A stretch of DNA of 64,000 nucleotides from Sphingomonadales bacterium (GCA_017302615.1 JAFLDB010000001.1:62001-126000), one strand, 5' to 3'. Positions 46,972 through 58,446 are shown, counted from the first letter of the stretch. Translations and numbers: made by a program. Notes: generated by a model from the letters alone, not told the origin.

Positions 46972-47565
46972 ATGATGTCATTGCCCAACATCCTGACGCT
47001 GTCGCGGATCGTGGCGCTGCCGCTGCTGGCCTTCCTGATGTGGTGGCCGGAGTGGGAGTTCGGCTATCTGCTGGCCTTCGTGCTCTACTGCGCGATGGGC
47101 ATTACCGATTATTTCGACGGCTACCTGGCCCGATCGTCCGGCGCGGTCAGCAAGCTGGGCATATTCCTCGATCCGATTGCCGACAAGATCATGGTCGCCA
47201 CCGTGATCCTGGTCCTCGCCGCGCAGGGCGTGCTGCGCGGGCCCTATGTTGGCGATGCCCACGTTGTGGCCGGCCTGATCATCCTGGCGCGCGAGATTGC
47301 AGTTTCGGGCCTTCGCGAATTTCTGGGCGGGCTGCAGGTATCGGTCCCGGTCAGCAAGCTGGCCAAGTGGAAGACCACTTTCCAGATGGTTTGCCTTGGC
47401 GCGCTGATCCTGGGCAAGGCGCTGCCCGGCTGGACGGTGACCGTGGCTGGCTTCACTGCCAACCTGCCGCACACCGTCGGCCTGACCACGCTGTGGGCTG
47501 CGGCGGTGCTGACGCTGGTGACCGGCTGGGATTACCTGCGGGTCGGTCTCAAGCACATGGATTGA
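46972..47565 (+). CDS. pgsA: CDP-diacylglycerol-glycerol-3-phosphate 3-phosphatidyltransferase
   Basis: This 197-residue membrane enzyme makes phosphatidylglycerol phosphate. The CDP-alcohol phosphotransferase motif is intact: TDYFDGYLARSSGAVSKLGIF followed by LDPIADKI. Hydrophobic segments at both ends fit the family, and SLPNILTLSRI at the start is typical. ATG 46972 or 46975 are equally possible. Two hairpins follow the stop. It shares the CdsA product with PssA. Confidence 0.96.
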   Translation: MMSLPNILTLSRIVALPLLAFLMWWPEWEFGYLLAFVLYCAMGITDYFDGYLARSSGAVSKLGIFLDPIADKIMVATVILVLAAQGVLRGPYVGDAHVVAGLIILAREIAVSGLREFLGGLQVSVPVSKLAKWKTTFQMVCLGALILGKALPGWTVTVAGFTANLPHTVGLTTLWAAAVLTLVTGWDYLRVGLKHMD

Positions 47566-47574
47566 GCGGATTTG

Positions 47575-47597
47575 CTCCCGAGTCGCGGGAGTTTGTT
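47575..47597 (+). terminator. Terminator after pgsA
   Basis: CTCCCG (47575-47580) pairs with CGGGAG (47586-47591) across a 5-base loop, followed by TTTGTT. It lies 9 bases after the pgsA stop. Confidence 0.75.
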
Positions 47598-47600
47598 GAT

Positions 47601-47626
47601 GAAAGGCATCCGCAGCGATGCTTTTC
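47601..47626. terminator. Second hairpin between pgsA and oxyR
   Basis: GAAAGGCATC (47601-47610) pairs with GATGCTTTTC (47617-47626) around CGCAGC, a 10-bp stem with one G-U pair. It follows the first terminator by three bases and could stop transcription from either side. Confidence 0.55.
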
Positions 47627-47721
47627 ACGCGGCCTTCCGGCCAGATTCAGGTTTCAAAGAGCCGACGCGAACCTAGCAGCCGCCGGCGATGTAGGAAAAT
47701 GGCGGGCGAAAGCCGACCGGA

Positions 47722-48618
47722 TCACCCGGCCCGCAACTCTTCGGCCAGCAAACGGAATTCCTCCGCGCGCGGGCTGTTCTTGCGCCAGACCAGCGCGATT
47801 TCGCGGTTGGCGCTGGCGCTGATCAGCGGGCGGGCAACCACCTGGGTGCCGTTGAGGATCCCGGCATCGAGCGCCATTTCCGGCAGCATGGTCAGGCCCA
47901 GGCCATTGTCGACCATCTGCACCAGGGTGTGGAGCGAGGTGCCGATCATCGTGGCCGAGGCGCGCAGTTCCGGACGGTTGCAGGCGGCGAGGGCGTGCTC
48001 TTTCAGGCAGTGCCCGTCTTCCAGCAGCAGCAGCCGGTTCTCGTCGATCAGGTCGGCGGTGATTTCCTCGGGCGGATCGCGCGGATCGCCCTTGGGGAAA
48101 GCTACCCACAGCGCATCGAGCTCGATCGTTTCCTTTTCCACTTCGCCGGTCGGGAAGGGCAGGGCCAGCAGCACACAGTCAGAGCGGCCATGATGGAGCG
48201 ATTCGATTGCCGCCGCGCTGGGTTCCTCGCGCAGGAACAGCTTCAGTTGCGGGCGTTCCCGCCGCAGGCGCGGCAGCATCCTCGGCAGCAGGAACGGGGC
48301 AATCGTCGGGATCACGCTCATCCGCACTTCGCCCGACAGCGGCTGCCCGGCGGACTGGACCATGTCGGACAGTTCCTCTGCCTCGCGCAGCAGGCGGTGG
48401 GCCTTGGCGACCACGGCATTGCCGAGCGGGGTAAAGCGCACCGCGCGCTTGGTCCGTTCCACCAGCACCACGCCCAGCAGCGTTTCGAGATCGCGCAGCC
48501 CGGCCGAAAGAGTGGACTGGGAAACGAAACAGGCATCGGCGGCGCGGCCGAAATGCCCATGTTCATGCAGGGCAACCAGATATTGCAGCTGCTTGAGCGT
48601 GGGCAGGTAGGTGGTCAT
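47722..48618 (-). CDS. oxyR: Hydrogen peroxide-sensing LysR regulator OxyR
   Basis: This 298-residue LysR-type regulator has an N-terminal winged helix (LKQLQYLVALHEHGHFGRAAD, SQSTLSAGLRDLETLLG) and an effector domain with the peroxide cysteines C204 (EDGHCLKEHA) and C213 (LAACNRPELRA), nine residues apart as in E. coli OxyR (199/208). Oxidation joins them and turns on antioxidant genes. Its ATG overlaps the stop of rnd (ATGA), so it is expressed behind rnd. I see no catalase gene adjacent. Confidence 0.92.
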   Translation of the reverse strand: MTTYLPTLKQLQYLVALHEHGHFGRAADACFVSQSTLSAGLRDLETLLGVVLVERTKRAVRFTPLGNAVVAKAHRLLREAEELSDMVQSAGQPLSGEVRMSVIPTIAPFLLPRMLPRLRRERPQLKLFLREEPSAAAIESLHHGRSDCVLLALPFPTGEVEKETIELDALWVAFPKGDPRDPPEEITADLIDENRLLLLEDGHCLKEHALAACNRPELRASATMIGTSLHTLVQMVDNGLGLTMLPEMALDAGILNGTQVVARPLISASANREIALVWRKNSPRAEEFRLLAEELRAG

Positions 48619-49847
48619 TCCGCCGCCTCGGACACGGCATCGCTGGCGGGCGATTCGGCAGCCGGGTCGACAGCCGGGGCAGGGGCCTCGATCCGCGTCA
48701 TCTTCAGCTTTCCGTTCACCACGGCAAAGGCCATCTTGCCTTCGACCAGATCGAGCGCGTCCTTGCCGAACACTTCAAACCGCCAGCCCTTCAATAGCGG
48801 CAGTTCTCGGTTGCCGGCGGCCAGCAGTTCCAGATCCTCGCTGCGGGCCAGCAGGCGCGAGGCTACGTCGATTTCCCGGCTGCGGATCTTGAGCAGCAGC
48901 TTGAGCAGGTCGGCCACCAGCGCGCCTTCCTTGCCCAGCGGCGCGCCGCGGGGAGTGCGGGGCGGCAGTTCGGCATCGCTCAGCGGCTTGGCGCTCTCAA
49001 TCGCCGCCATCAGCCGCTTGCCGATCTCGTTGTCCTTCCACGCCGGGGAAAGACCCCGCACCTTGGCCAGATCTGCCTGGGTCTTGGGCGGGTGGCAGGC
49101 GATGTCGGCGACAGTCTCGTCCCGGGCGATCCGGCCGCGCGGGATGTTCTTGTCCTGCGCTTCCAGTTCGCGCCAATGGGCCAGCGCCTTTAGCCGGCCC
49201 AGCATGGCTGGATTGCGGCCCGGGGCCTTGATGCGCTGCCAGGCCTGATCCGGATCGTTACGGTAATTGGCCGGGTCGGCCAGCTTTTCCATCTCGATAT
49301 CCAGCCACTCGCCGCGCCCGGTCTTGATCAGGCGCTGGAGCAGCTTGGGAAAGATCTTCGCAAGGTGGGTGACATCGCCGATGGCATATTCGATCTGCCG
49401 CTCGGTCAGCGGGCGGCGGCCCCAGTCGGTAAACCGCGCGCCCTTGTCGATCGTCAGGCCCAGCCAGCTTTCAACCAGGTTGGAATAGCCGATCTGCTCG
49501 CTCTGGCTGACGGCCATCATCGCGATCTGGGTATCGAAGATCGGGTGCGGGGTCTTGCCGGTCAGGTTGTAGACGATTTCCACGTCCTGCCCGCCGGCAT
49601 GGAACACTTTCAGCACGTCCTCGTTATCGACCAGCAGATCGAGCAGCGGCGACATGTCGAGGTCCTTGGCCAACGGATCGATGGCCGCGGCTTCGTTCGC
49701 ATCGGCGATCTGGATCAGGCAGAGTTCCGGCCAATAGGTGTTTTCGCGCATGAATTCGGTGTCGACGCACACGAAATCGGCCTGAGAGAGGCGCGCGCAG
49801 AGGTCCGCAAGTGCTTCGGACGTGGTAATCAGAGGATGTATCTTCAT
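48615..49847 (-). CDS. rnd: Ribonuclease D
   Basis: This 410-residue 3'-exonuclease trims tRNA precursors. The DEDD active site starts VCVDTEFMRENTYWPELCLIQI, continues with VFHAGGQDVEIVYN and FDTQIAMMAV, and ends with the YAIGDVTHLAKIF motif; HRDC-like domains follow. The C-terminus adds an Ala/Glu-rich tail. ATG 49847 (MKIHPL) is taken. It is divergent from aspS. Confidence 0.95.
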   Translation of the reverse strand: MKIHPLITTSEALADLCARLSQADFVCVDTEFMRENTYWPELCLIQIADANEAAAIDPLAKDLDMSPLLDLLVDNEDVLKVFHAGGQDVEIVYNLTGKTPHPIFDTQIAMMAVSQSEQIGYSNLVESWLGLTIDKGARFTDWGRRPLTERQIEYAIGDVTHLAKIFPKLLQRLIKTGRGEWLDIEMEKLADPANYRNDPDQAWQRIKAPGRNPAMLGRLKALAHWRELEAQDKNIPRGRIARDETVADIACHPPKTQADLAKVRGLSPAWKDNEIGKRLMAAIESAKPLSDAELPPRTPRGAPLGKEGALVADLLKLLLKIRSREIDVASRLLARSEDLELLAAGNRELPLLKGWRFEVFGKDALDLVEGKMAFAVVNGKLKMTRIEAPAPAVDPAAESPASDAVSEAAE

Positions 49848-49885
49848 CGTTCTTTTCTGTAGGTGGGCCCGGCAGGACCCTCGGC

Positions 49886-49914
49886 TTGACAAATCAGCGG
49901 CTATCGCCTGTTAG
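49886..49914 (+). promoter_or_regulatory. Candidate sigma-70-type promoter for aspS
   Basis: TTGACA at 49886-49891 matches the -35 consensus and TGTTAG at 49909-49914 is a partial -10 (3 of 6), with a 17-base spacer. The aspS ATG is about 49 bases downstream. Confidence 0.5.
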
Positions 49915-49962
49915 CCGCGCTTTCGCCCCTGCAACAAAGCGGGGCGCTTGGAAAGAGTTTCG

Positions 49963-51744
49963 ATGCACATTTATCGCACCCATACCTGCGGCGCCCTGCG
50001 CGCTTCCGATGTTGGCCAGACGATCCGCCTGTCGGGCTGGGTCCACCGCAAGCGCGACCATGGCGGCGTGCTGTTCGTCGACCTGCGCGACCATTATGGC
50101 CTAACCCAGATCGTTGCCGATGTGGACAGCCCGGCTCTGGCGATCCTGGAAGGATGCCGGGTGGAATCGGTCGTGACGATCGAGGGCACGGTCAAGGCCC
50201 GCAGCGAAAGCACGGTCAACGCGAACCTGCCGACCGGCGAGATCGAGGTCTATGCCCGCGCGGCCACGGTGCTGAGCCGGGCGGAGGAACTGCCGCTGCC
50301 GGTGGCCGGGGAACAGGAATACCCTGAGGATGTGCGCCTGAAGTACCGCTTCCTCGATCTGCGGCGCGAGACGCTGCATGCCAATATCGTCAAGCGCACC
50401 CAGATCATCCGGGAAACCCGGCGGCGGATGGAAGACATCGGCTTTACCGAATATTCCACCCCGATCCTGACCGCCTCCAGCCCGGAAGGCGCACGCGACT
50501 TTCTGGTGCCGAGCCGGATCCATGCCGGCAAGTTCTTTGCCCTGCCGCAGGCCCCGCAGCAGTACAAGCAGCTGCTGATGGTGGCGGGCTTCGACCGCTA
50601 TTTCCAGATCGCCCCCTGCTTCCGCGACGAGGACCCGCGCGCCGACCGCCTGCCGGGCGAGTTCTACCAGCTCGATCTGGAAATGAGCTTTGTCACCCAG
50701 GAAGAGGTGTGGGAGACCATGGAACCGGTCATGGCCGGGATCTTCGAAACCTTTGCCGAGGGCCGCAAGGTGACCCCGGCGGGCGAATTCCCGCGCATCC
50801 CCTATGCCAAGGCAATGCTCGATTACGGCACCGACAAGCCGGATCTGCGCAACCCGCTGTTGATCCGCGACGTTACGTCAGAGTTCACCAGCTCGGGCTT
50901 CGGCCTGTTCGAAAAGATCGTCGGCAGCGGCGGCGTCGTGCGCCTGATCCCGGCCCCGAACACTGCCGACAAGAGCCGCAAGTTCTTCGACGACATGAAC
51001 GACTGGGCGCGCAGCGAAGGCCATGCTGGCCTCGGCTATGCCACCCGCAAGGGCGGCGTGTTCGGCGGTCCGATCGCCAAGAACCACGGCGAGGACAAGA
51101 TGGCCGCGCTGTGGGATGCGCTGGGCCTTGGCCCGGATGATGGCGCGTTCTTTGCCGCCGGCAAGGAAGACCAGGCCGCCAAGCTGGCCGGCCAGGCCCG
51201 CGTGCGGGTGGGCGAACAGCTTGAGCTGGTGGACAAGGATTCCTTCCGGTTCTGCTGGATTATCGACTTCCCGTTCTATGAATGGGACGAGGACGCCAAG
51301 AAGCTGGACTTCGCGCACAACCCGTTCTCGATGCCGCAGGGCGGAATGGAAGCGCTGCAGACGCAGGATCCGCTGACCATCAAGGCCTATCAGTACGACA
51401 TGGTCTGCAACGGTTATGAGCTGGCTTCGGGCTCGATCCGCAACCAGCATCCGGACCTGATGGTCAAGGCCTTCGAACTGGTCGGCCTGAGCCAGGCCGA
51501 TGTCGAGGAACGGTTCGGCGGGATGTACCGCGCGTTCCAGTACGGCGCGCCGCCGCATGGCGGGATGGCGGCCGGGGTGGACCGCATGGTCATGCTGCTG
51601 TGCGGGGTGCAGAACCTGCGCGAAATCACGCTGTTCCCGATGAACCAGCGTGCCGAGGACCTGCTGATGGGGGCACCCTCAATCCCCGAGGCCAAGCAGC
51701 TGCGCGAACTGCACATCCGCGTGGTGGAGCCGCCCAAGGGCTGA
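49963..51744 (+). CDS. aspS: Aspartyl-tRNA synthetase
   Basis: This 593-residue class II synthetase charges tRNA-Asp, and possibly tRNA-Asn in bacteria of this group. It has the N-terminal OB fold ([22 protein letters not shown]), class II motif 2 ([22 protein letters not shown]), the bacterial GAD insertion, and motif 3 ([16 protein letters not shown]). ATG 49963 has GGAAAGAG upstream. A hairpin follows the stop. Confidence 0.97.
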   Translation: MHIYRTHTCGALRASDVGQTIRLSGWVHRKRDHGGVLFVDLRDHYGLTQIVADVDSPALAILEGCRVESVVTIEGTVKARSESTVNANLPTGEIEVYARAATVLSRAEELPLPVAGEQEYPEDVRLKYRFLDLRRETLHANIVKRTQIIRETRRRMEDIGFTEYSTPILTASSPEGARDFLVPSRIHAGKFFALPQAPQQYKQLLMVAGFDRYFQIAPCFRDEDPRADRLPGEFYQLDLEMSFVTQEEVWETMEPVMAGIFETFAEGRKVTPAGEFPRIPYAKAMLDYGTDKPDLRNPLLIRDVTSEFTSSGFGLFEKIVGSGGVVRLIPAPNTADKSRKFFDDMNDWARSEGHAGLGYATRKGGVFGGPIAKNHGEDKMAALWDALGLGPDDGAFFAAGKEDQAAKLAGQARVRVGEQLELVDKDSFRFCWIIDFPFYEWDEDAKKLDFAHNPFSMPQGGMEALQTQDPLTIKAYQYDMVCNGYELASGSIRNQHPDLMVKAFELVGLSQADVEERFGGMYRAFQYGAPPHGGMAAGVDRMVMLLCGVQNLREITLFPMNQRAEDLLMGAPSIPEAKQLRELHIRVVEPPKG

Positions 51745-51775
51745 GCTTGACCTTGGCCGCAGCCCTGACATGATG

Positions 51776-51798
51776 CCCCCGGGTCGAACTTCCGGGGG
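51776..51798 (+). terminator. GC-rich hairpin between aspS and the TPR gene
   Basis: CCCCCGG (51776-51782) pairs with CCGGGGG (51792-51798) around a 9-base loop, followed by TCTTC. The 3' arm holds the only G-rich ribosome-site-like sequence before ATG 51804, so the stem could end the aspS transcript, mask translation of the next gene, or both. Confidence 0.6.
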
Positions 51799-51803
51799 TC
51801 TTC

Positions 51804-52724
51804 ATGCGCTACGTCATCCTGTCTTGCCTGGCGTTTGCCGTGGCCAGTCCGGCCATGGCCGAGACGATCCGTGTCCAGACCCTGCGTCCGGCCGCCAGTG
51901 ACGAGGCCGCCGCGCTGCGCTCGATTCAGGTCGAGCCGTTCGGCGGAGAGGCCGGAGACACTCTCACCATCCAGGTCGAGGATGAACTGCGCGGGGTCCG
52001 TCTGGGGCAGGAACCTTATTTCCGCGTGATCCCGGCGGCAACCGGATCGGGCGGCGAAGCGCTGCTGCGCGGCACCGCCGATGTCGAGCAACGGTTTTCC
52101 GACTACACCGAGAAGCGCGAGCGCTGCATCAAGGATGACCGGGGCGACTGCACCAGCGAGAAAGAGCAAGTCACCGTCAAGTGCCGTCGAAGGCAGGTCG
52201 ATCTGGTGGTTCAGTTACGCTTGATTGCGCCTGATGGCACCCTGCTGTGGTCGGATAACCGCCCTGAAAGCTTTACCGAGAGCCGCTGCGAGGATGCCGA
52301 TACGGCGCCCGCCACGCGCGGCCAGATCGTCCGCGACCTGTCCGGCAAGGTGGCCCGCCGGGTCCGGTCCGATTTCGTGCCCTCGGCGGGAAGCGAGGAT
52401 GTCCGCGTTGATGAAGGGCGCAAGGGGCTGGCGAAGCCGGACTCCGACCGGTTCAAGGCCGCGGTCCGTTCGGTCAAGGACCGGCAGGTTCCGGCCGCCT
52501 GCGCCGCCTGGGGCGAGCTGGCGGCGACCTATCCCGATCACGTACCGACGCGCTTCAACCTGGGGCTTTGCGCCGAAGCCGCGGGAGACGCGGCCACGGC
52601 AACGGCTCACTACCGCCATGTCCTGACCCTCGATCCGCGCAATGGCCCAGCCCAGCGCGGGCTGTGGCGGCTTGCCTCGCGGGATCGCGCCATGCGGCAG
52701 CTGGAGGCCCATGCGGCGGAATGA
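51804..52724 (+). CDS. Secreted TPR-containing protein, function unknown
   Basis: This 306-residue protein has a signal peptide (MRYVILSCLAFAVASPAMAE). The middle part (residues 20-190) contains a cysteine-rich section (RERCIKDDRGDCTSEKE, VKCRRRQVDLVVQLRL). The C-terminal third has TPR-like helices: AACAAWGELAATYPDHVPTRFN, then NLGLCAEAAGDAATATAHY and RHVLTLDPRNGPAQ. It is likely periplasmic or outer-membrane associated. I do not recognise the N-terminal domain. Confidence 0.75.
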   Translation: MRYVILSCLAFAVASPAMAETIRVQTLRPAASDEAAALRSIQVEPFGGEAGDTLTIQVEDELRGVRLGQEPYFRVIPAATGSGGEALLRGTADVEQRFSDYTEKRERCIKDDRGDCTSEKEQVTVKCRRRQVDLVVQLRLIAPDGTLLWSDNRPESFTESRCEDADTAPATRGQIVRDLSGKVARRVRSDFVPSAGSEDVRVDEGRKGLAKPDSDRFKAAVRSVKDRQVPAACAAWGELAATYPDHVPTRFNLGLCAEAAGDAATATAHYRHVLTLDPRNGPAQRGLWRLASRDRAMRQLEAHAAE

Positions 52725-52842
52725 GGCGGCGATGTTTTCCCCAGGCCGTGGGGAATCGGTGCACCCTCTTGCCAGCGTCGCGCGCGTCTTCTAGGGCGCA
52801 ATCGAACACCGTTTAATCTGCCGTTCACGAAGGGACATATCC

Positions 52843-53079
52843 ATGAGCGACACCGCCGACCGCGTTAAGAAGATCGTTGTCGAGCACCTCGGCGTAGAGG
52901 CTGACAAGGTTACCGAAGATGCCAGCTTCATCGACGATCTGGGCGCCGATTCGCTCGACATCGTCGAGCTGGTGATGGCGTTCGAAGAAGAATTCGGCGT
53001 CGAAATCCCCGACGATGCGGCCGAAAAGATCAGCACCGTCGCCGACGCGATCAAGTACATCAACGACAACAAGGGCTGA
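52843..53079 (+). CDS. acpP: Acyl carrier protein
   Basis: This 78-residue acidic protein carries growing acyl chains on a 4'-phosphopantetheine arm at the serine of [19 protein letters not shown]. The surrounding helices ([33 protein letters not shown]) are typical. ATG 52843 has GAAGGGAC upstream. It precedes fabF after 134 bases. Confidence 0.98.
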   Translation: MSDTADRVKKIVVEHLGVEADKVTEDASFIDDLGADSLDIVELVMAFEEEFGVEIPDDAAEKISTVADAIKYINDNKG

Positions 53080-53154
53080 TTGCCTTTGGCAGACCGGGCC
53101 GAGCGGGACTTTCCGGCTTCCATCGATGCCGATTGACCCGGTTCACGGTCTTTG

Positions 53155-53185
53155 ACAGGCTCGGCCCGCAAAGGGCTGGGCCTGT
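53155..53185 (+). terminator. 13-bp hairpin between acpP and fabF
   Basis: A 13-bp stem runs from ACAGGCTCGGCCC (53155-53167) to GGGCTGGGCCTGT (53173-53185) with a 5-base GCAAA loop and two G-U pairs; TGTCATTT follows. It lies between acpP (stop 53079) and fabF (ATG 53214) and could lower read-through to fabF or fix the acpP mRNA end. Confidence 0.65.
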
Positions 53186-53213
53186 TGTCATTTGAAGGGT
53201 TTGGAGAACTGTA

Positions 53214-54472
53214 ATGCGGCGTGTTGTCGTCACCGGTCTTGGTCTGGTTACCCCGCTGGGGGCCGACGTGGAAACCACCTGGGCCAACCTGATCGCGGGC
53301 AAGAGCGGGGCGGGGCCGATCACCCGGTTCGATACGTCCGACCAGAAGTGCCACATCGCCTGCGAGGTGAAGGGGCCGGACCACGAGTACGGCTTCGATC
53401 CGATGAAGCGCGTCGATCACAAGATCCAGCGCCAGGTCGATCCGTTCATCGTCTATGGTATCGATGCCGCCGGTCAGGCGCTGGAAGATGCCGGCCTGGC
53501 TGACATGGATGACGACCTCAAGATGCGCACGGGCTGCTCGATCGGCTCGGGCATCGGCGGTCTGCCGGGGATCGAAAGCGAATCGATCGTCCTGCACGAG
53601 AAGGGCCCGGGCCGCGTTTCCCCGCACTTCGTCCACGGCCGCCTGATCAATCTGATTTCCGGCCAGGTTTCCATCAAGTACGGCCTGATGGGGCCGAACC
53701 ACGCGGTGGTTACCGCCTGTTCGACCGGCGCGCACTCGATCGGTGATGCCGCGCGGATGATCAAGGACGGCGATGCCGACGTAATGCTGGCGGGCGGGGC
53801 GGAAAGCACCATCAACCCGCTTGGCGTGGCCGGCTTTGCCCAGGCCCGCGCGCTCAATTGCAGCTTCAACGACCGTCCGACCGAGGCGAGCCGCCCCTAT
53901 GACAAGGACCGCGACGGGTTCGTCATGGGCGAGGGCGCCGGGGTGGTCGTGCTGGAAGAGTACGAACACGCCAAGGCCCGCGGAGCCAAGATCTATGCCG
54001 AAGTGGTCGGCTATGGCCTGTCGGGCGATGCCTATCACGTCACCGCTCCGCACCCGGAAGGCAAGGGCGCGGAACTGGCGATGCGCATGGCGCTGAAGAA
54101 GGCCGGCATGGGGCCGGGCGACATTGATTACGTCAATGCCCACGGCACTTCGACCATGGCCGACACGATCGAACTTGGCGCGGTCAAGCGCGTGCTGGGC
54201 GATGACCTGTCGGGCGCTTCGATGAGCAGCACCAAGTCCGCCATCGGCCACCTGCTGGGCGGCGCGGGCGCGGTTGAGACGATTTTCTGCATCCTGGCGA
54301 TCCGCGACCAGGTCGTGCCGCCGACGCTCAACCTCGACAATCCGGACGAAGGCACCGAAGGCGTCGATCTGGTGCCCAAGGTGGCGAAGAAGCGCACCGT
54401 GCGCGCCGCGCTGAACAACTCGTTCGGGTTCGGCGGCACCAATGCCAGCGTGATCGTCAAGGCGGTCGACTG

Positions 54473-54473
<1 letters not shown>
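53214..54473 (+). CDS. fabF: 3-oxoacyl-ACP synthase II
   Basis: This 419-residue thiolase-fold enzyme condenses acyl-ACP with malonyl-ACP. The catalytic Cys is in VVTACSTGAHSIGDAARMI, the two His are in YVNAHGTSTMADTIE and SAIGHLLGGAGAVE, and the loop NNSFGFGGTNASVI ends the protein. ATG 53214 has GGAGAA upstream. Its stop overlaps mltG (TGATG). Confidence 0.98.
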
Positions 54474-56447
<1,974 letters not shown>

Positions 56448-56463
56448 TCAGTCATCCTCTCGA

Positions 56464-58446
56464 TCAGGGTTCGACGATATTGAAGCCATCGGGGATGGCA
56501 TCCAGCGCCGCCTGGACCCGGCCGACTGCCGCTGCATCGCCTTCGACCTTGACGCCCATGGCCGTAAGCTGGCTCAGCGGCATCTTCAGGAAGAACAGGG
56601 CGAGCATCGCCTGGCGCGGCCCGGTGATTGTCACTGCCGGCGTACCGGCGGGTGTGCCGACCCGGGCGATCAGCACCGATTTGCCGACCTCCACCCCGAC
56701 ATTCTCCTTGGTGTCGGTGATGACCAGGTTGATCAGGACCGGACCTCCGACCAGCTTGGCCGGATCATAACGGGTCGCCACGGTATCCAGCAGCAGCTGC
56801 GTCGGGATCGCCGAGATCATGTCCACGCCCTGGGCCTGGATCGGCTGCGGGCTGTAGCCCTTGCGCAGGTCGGTTGCCGCCATCAGGAACTGGTTGCGCC
56901 AGATCCCGCTTTCGGCCTGATAGCCCTGCTGTTCATAGCTGTCCGCCAGCAGGGCGCGGGCCTGCTTGTTGGCCGGATCGGCAAAGACCAGCTGGTTCAG
57001 CAGGTCCGATGCCCAGCGGTAATCGCCCTTGGCCATCGCCTTCCTGGCTTCAGCCAGCACCTTCTTGGGTCCGCCCATGGCCGCGATGTAGCGCTTGGCC
57101 CGCTCCTGTGGAGGCCAGGGATGGAGATTGGCGGGGTTGCCATCGTACCAGCCCAGGTACCACTGATAGACGGCCTTGGAATTGTGGCTGTAGGTCCCGT
57201 AATAGCCGCGGTTGTACCACTGATTGGCCAGCTCGGCGGGCTGCACCAGGTCTTCGGCGATTTCGGTCTGGGTCAGGCCCTGGTTCATCCGCCGCACCGT
57301 CTGATCGTGGAGATAGCGGTAGTTGTCGCGTTGGCCGGCCAGCATGGACTGAACCTCGCCGGTGCCAAAGCGCGGCCAGCAATGGCTGGAAATGATCACG
57401 TCGCTGCGGGGGCCGTAGAGCCGCAAAGCCTCATCCAGAAAGCCCGCCCAGGCATGCGCATCGCGGACCTTTGCCCCGCGCGGGGTCAGGATGTTGTGAA
57501 GCGAGCAGGTGCTCATTTCAGACGAGAGGAACACCCGCTTGGGCACGATGTAGACGTTGAGTTCGCTTGGCGCCTCGCTGCCCGAAACGATCTGGAATTC
57601 CAGGTCGATACCGTCGACCGTGCGAGTCTCGCCGGTCTTGAACACGGTGTCGGTTGGCGGGATCAGGGTGATTTCGCCCGCCGCCAGCCCCGGGCCGATC
57701 CCCGAACCCATCTGGCCTTGCGGGCCGGGCTTCAGAATGGTGCCGAACTGGTAGGTTGCGCGGCGTCCCATGGCGGCGCCTGCCATCACGCTTTCGGAAG
57801 AGGTTTCCTTCATGAAATGCTCGGGCGCAATGATAGCGACCTTGCCGGCCTTGACGTCGGCCTCGCTCACCACGCCGCGCACCCCGCCGTAATGGTCGCC
57901 GTGGCTGTGACTGTAGATCACGGCCACCACCGGGCGGGTGCCCAGCTTGGCATTGACCAGTTCCAGCGCCGCCCCTGCGGTTTCGCGCGTGGTCAGCGGG
58001 TCGATCAGGATCCAGCCGGTCTTGCCGGCGATGATCGTCATGTTCGAAACGTCGAACCCGCGCACCTGCCAGACGCCCTCGCTGACCTGATAGAGCCCGT
58101 GTTTGCGCAGCAGCGTCATCTCGCGCCACAGCGACGGGTTGACGGTGGCAGGGGCAGGGCCTTCGACAAAGTCGTAGGCGGCGAGGTTCCACACCGGGCG
58201 GCCCTGCTTGTTGCGGATCAGCGGATCGTCGCGCGTGGCGACGAACCCGCGCTTGGCAAACTCCGCATCGCGGCCATCATCGGCCGGCAGCGACTTCGCC
58301 ACGGCCTGCTGCGCGGCAATCGTCGCGGCGCTGGCCGGCTTGGGCTCAAGCGCCGGGTCGGCGGCGGGGGTGGCGGTCTGTGCCAGGGCAGCCGTCGACC
58401 CGAGCAGGAAGGCGAGCGCGGTGGCGCGCAGGGCGGTGCGATGCAT
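56464..58446 (-). CDS. Alkyl/aryl sulfatase, metallo-beta-lactamase fold (SdsA/BDS1-like)
   Basis: This 660-residue secreted enzyme has a signal peptide (MHRTALRATALAFLLGSTAALAQ) and the zinc site YSHSHGDHYGGVRG (residues 179-192). Further family residues are the glutamates in EAPSELNVY and SSEMSTCSLHN and the His in SSHCWPRFG. An alpha-helical dimerisation part and a C-terminal SCP2-like domain follow (PTQLLLDTVATRYDPAKLVGG). Such enzymes release sulfate from alkyl sulfates like SDS. ATG 58446 begins the signal peptide. It is followed by the reductase gene, possibly one unit. Confidence 0.9.
   Translation of the reverse strand: MHRTALRATALAFLLGSTAALAQTATPAADPALEPKPASAATIAAQQAVAKSLPADDGRDAEFAKRGFVATRDDPLIRNKQGRPVWNLAAYDFVEGPAPATVNPSLWREMTLLRKHGLYQVSEGVWQVRGFDVSNMTIIAGKTGWILIDPLTTRETAGAALELVNAKLGTRPVVAVIYSHSHGDHYGGVRGVVSEADVKAGKVAIIAPEHFMKETSSESVMAGAAMGRRATYQFGTILKPGPQGQMGSGIGPGLAAGEITLIPPTDTVFKTGETRTVDGIDLEFQIVSGSEAPSELNVYIVPKRVFLSSEMSTCSLHNILTPRGAKVRDAHAWAGFLDEALRLYGPRSDVIISSHCWPRFGTGEVQSMLAGQRDNYRYLHDQTVRRMNQGLTQTEIAEDLVQPAELANQWYNRGYYGTYSHNSKAVYQWYLGWYDGNPANLHPWPPQERAKRYIAAMGGPKKVLAEARKAMAKGDYRWASDLLNQLVFADPANKQARALLADSYEQQGYQAESGIWRNQFLMAATDLRKGYSPQPIQAQGVDMISAIPTQLLLDTVATRYDPAKLVGGPVLINLVITDTKENVGVEVGKSVLIARVGTPAGTPAVTITGPRQAMLALFFLKMPLSQLTAMGVKVEGDAAAVGRVQAALDAIPDGFNIVEP

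Noticed and set aside
47618..48193. Plus-strand frame opposite oxyR
   Set aside because: Its composition is serine- and arginine-rich without motifs, and oxyR is certain.
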